Assembly (NCBI GenBank): GCA_007128085.1
Contig: SKYC01000197.1
Span: 1-6,433, forward strand
Direction: 5' to 3'
DNA length: 6,433 nucleotides
Origin: Saprospiraceae bacterium
GTDB taxonomy: Bacteria > Bacteroidota > Bacteroidia > Chitinophagales > Saprospiraceae
Made by a program: the position numbers and the translations under genes. Below, in pieces: positions 5,458 through 6,433 of the stretch. Position 1 is the first letter of the stretch, and each line of letters begins with the position of its first letter. Below the pieces are notes generated by a model. It did no database searches. It was not told the DNA's origin and saw only the letters and a list, made by a program, of their open reading frames with translations.

Positions 5458-5480
5458 GCTCCCGGAAAAAAGACCAATGA

Positions 5481-6433
5481 ATGAATACATTTTTATCACA
5501 ACTGAATGATGTGCAGAGAAAAGCGGTGACCCAAACGGAAGGTCCGGTAATGGTTATCGCCGGTCCCGGTTCGGGAAAGACGCGCGTGCTCACTTTCAGG
5601 ATCGCACACCTCATACAATCCGGTGTTCCACCCCAGCAAATCCTGGCCCTTACCTTTACCAATAAAGCCGCCCGGGAAATGAAGGAGCGAATTGCAAAGG
5701 TAGTGGGAGACGCGGCCGGAAAAGTCTGGGCGGGCACTTTTCACTCCATTTTTTCGCGCATTCTACGCATGGAGTCTGATAAACTGGGATATCCCTCTAC
5801 TTTTTCTATTTACGATTCAGAGGATTCCAAAACGCTGATCAAGGACATTGTTAAGAACCTGGGTGTCGAGAAATCCAACTATCCCCCCAATGCGGTACTT
5901 TCCCGGATATCCCATGCAAAGAGCAACCTGATAACCTGGAAGGCTTATGGGAAAAATTCCGGATTGATTTCCAGAGATCAGCTGGACAAACGCCCAATGA
6001 TCTACAAAATTTACGAGCATTATTCCAAGCGCTGTGAGAAAGCCGGTGCCATGGATTTTGACGACCTGCTATTGTTGACTTTTCGACTTTTTTACGAAAA
6101 CAAAGACCAGGTGGTGGAAAAGTACCGCCGTCGGTTCAAATACGTACTGGTGGATGAGTTTCAGGATACCAACTTCCTTCAGTACGCCATTGTCAAAAGA
6201 CTGACCAGGTACAAAGAGAGCCCGAATAATCTGTGTATTGTAGGCGACGATGCCCAGAGTATCTACGCTTTCAGGGGAGCCACCATATCCAATATTCTCG
6301 ATTTTAAAAAGGATTTTCCGGAACTTAAAACCTATAAACTCGAACAGAATTATCGTTCAACGCCTCACATCGTTGATGCGGCCAACAATGTCATTTCGCA
6401 CAATCAAAAGCAGATTAAGAAAAAAATATGGAC
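5481..6433 (+). CDS. uvrD: UvrD/PcrA-type superfamily 1 DNA helicase, 3' end missing
   Basis: ATP-driven 3'-5' DNA helicase acting in repair and in clearing stalled replication or transcription complexes. The start is fixed by an in-frame TGA directly before ATG 5481; an overlapping ATG at 5477 is in another frame and stops after ten codons. The window holds 317 of probably 700-800 codons. In order it shows the Q motif LNDVQRKAV (8-16, Q12), Walker A AGPGSGKT (27-34, K33), motif Ia LALTFTNKAAREMKER (55-70), the AGTFHS motif (84-89), the MDFDDLLL segment (191-198), Walker B VDEFQDTN (224-231), motif III GDDAQSIYAFRGA (255-267) and motif IV LEQNYRS (287-293). All catalytic residues seen are normal and the frame is unbroken to the window edge. 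UvrD and PcrA cannot be told apart from this half. No partner gene lies close upstream, so it is probably transcribed on its own. Confidence 0.95.
   Translation, partial: MNTFLSQLNDVQRKAVTQTEGPVMVIAGPGSGKTRVLTFRIAHLIQSGVPPQQILALTFTNKAAREMKERIAKVVGDAAGKVWAGTFHSIFSRILRMESDKLGYPSTFSIYDSEDSKTLIKDIVKNLGVEKSNYPPNAVLSRISHAKSNLITWKAYGKNSGLISRDQLDKRPMIYKIYEHYSKRCEKAGAMDFDDLLLLTFRLFYENKDQVVEKYRRRFKYVLVDEFQDTNFLQYAIVKRLTRYKESPNNLCIVGDDAQSIYAFRGATISNILDFKKDFPELKTYKLEQNYRSTPHIVDAANNVISHNQKQIKKKIW

Larger units (their letters stand above)
5003..5480. other. Intergenic region before the helicase gene
   Basis: This stretch of about 480 bases has no supported gene. It contains four dyads. CAATGAT/ATCATTG (5158-5164/5180-5186) has a 15-base spacer. 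CCCCG/CGGGG (5298-5302/5316-5320) has an AT-rich loop, and a second CCCCG lies just upstream at 5290-5294. GTGTTTT/AAAACAC (5354-5360/5365-5371) has a four-A loop. The GC-rich hairpin 5439-5457 lies just before the helicase start. TAAGTTTG (5347-5354) fits the TAnnTTTG -7 consensus on the plus strand and could be the helicase promoter, but the nearest TTTG upstream (5329-5332) is only 14 bases away. The minus-strand frame 5038-5244 has no recognisable features. Confidence 0.5.

Noticed and set aside
5399..5744. Minus-strand frames overlapping the helicase start
   Set aside because: They overlap the conserved Walker A and motif Ia codons of the helicase and have no recognisable protein features.

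Overview
The window looks like a chromosomal stretch from a member of the Bacteroidota, perhaps in or near the Saprospiria/Cytophagia. The evidence is a secreted protein ending in a type IX secretion (Por) C-terminal sorting domain, the short-chain-dehydrogenase type of threonine dehydrogenase paired with kbl, a promoter-like TAnnTTTG box just upstream of tdh, mostly weak Shine-Dalgarno signals, and a heptamer-type intergenic repeat. The lineage is inferred from gene families; no rRNA is present.

Layout. 1-739: the 3' part of an ECF-type sigma factor gene, then a small zinc-binding (zf-HC2-like) anti-sigma gene with an unusually strong Shine-Dalgarno. 740-1076: intergenic, with a dyad at the anti-sigma stop and about 164 bp of continuous 7-bp-periodic repeat. 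1077-2343: two plus-strand genes 10 bp apart, a small type IX cargo protein and an exported peroxiredoxin-like protein. 2344-2601: intergenic, ending in a Bacteroidota -7 box. 2602-4720: a threonine-degradation operon, tdh (threonine 3-dehydrogenase) and kbl (2-amino-3-ketobutyrate CoA ligase), 3 bp apart. 4754-5480: mostly non-coding, with one possible small membrane-protein gene on the minus strand and several dyads. 5481 to the end: the N-terminal 317 codons of a UvrD/PcrA-type DNA helicase, cut by the window edge.

The tdh-kbl operon would convert L-threonine to glycine plus acetyl-CoA through 2-amino-3-ketobutyrate. It is the most unusual part of the window, because both genes are interrupted as written. 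The only plausible tdh start (ATG 2602) is out of frame with the rest of the gene by one base across a run of 17 A. The kbl frame hits TAA at 4718, yet the next ten in-frame codons still encode what looks like the usual Kbl C-terminus. These could be sequencing errors, early decay of the pathway, or, for the A run, replication or transcription slippage that makes expression heterogeneous. The sequence alone cannot decide between these.

I found no CRISPR array, tRNA, rRNA, transposase or other defence or mobile system. Apart from the two tdh-kbl anomalies and the repeat tract, the window reads as ordinary core and accessory chromosome.
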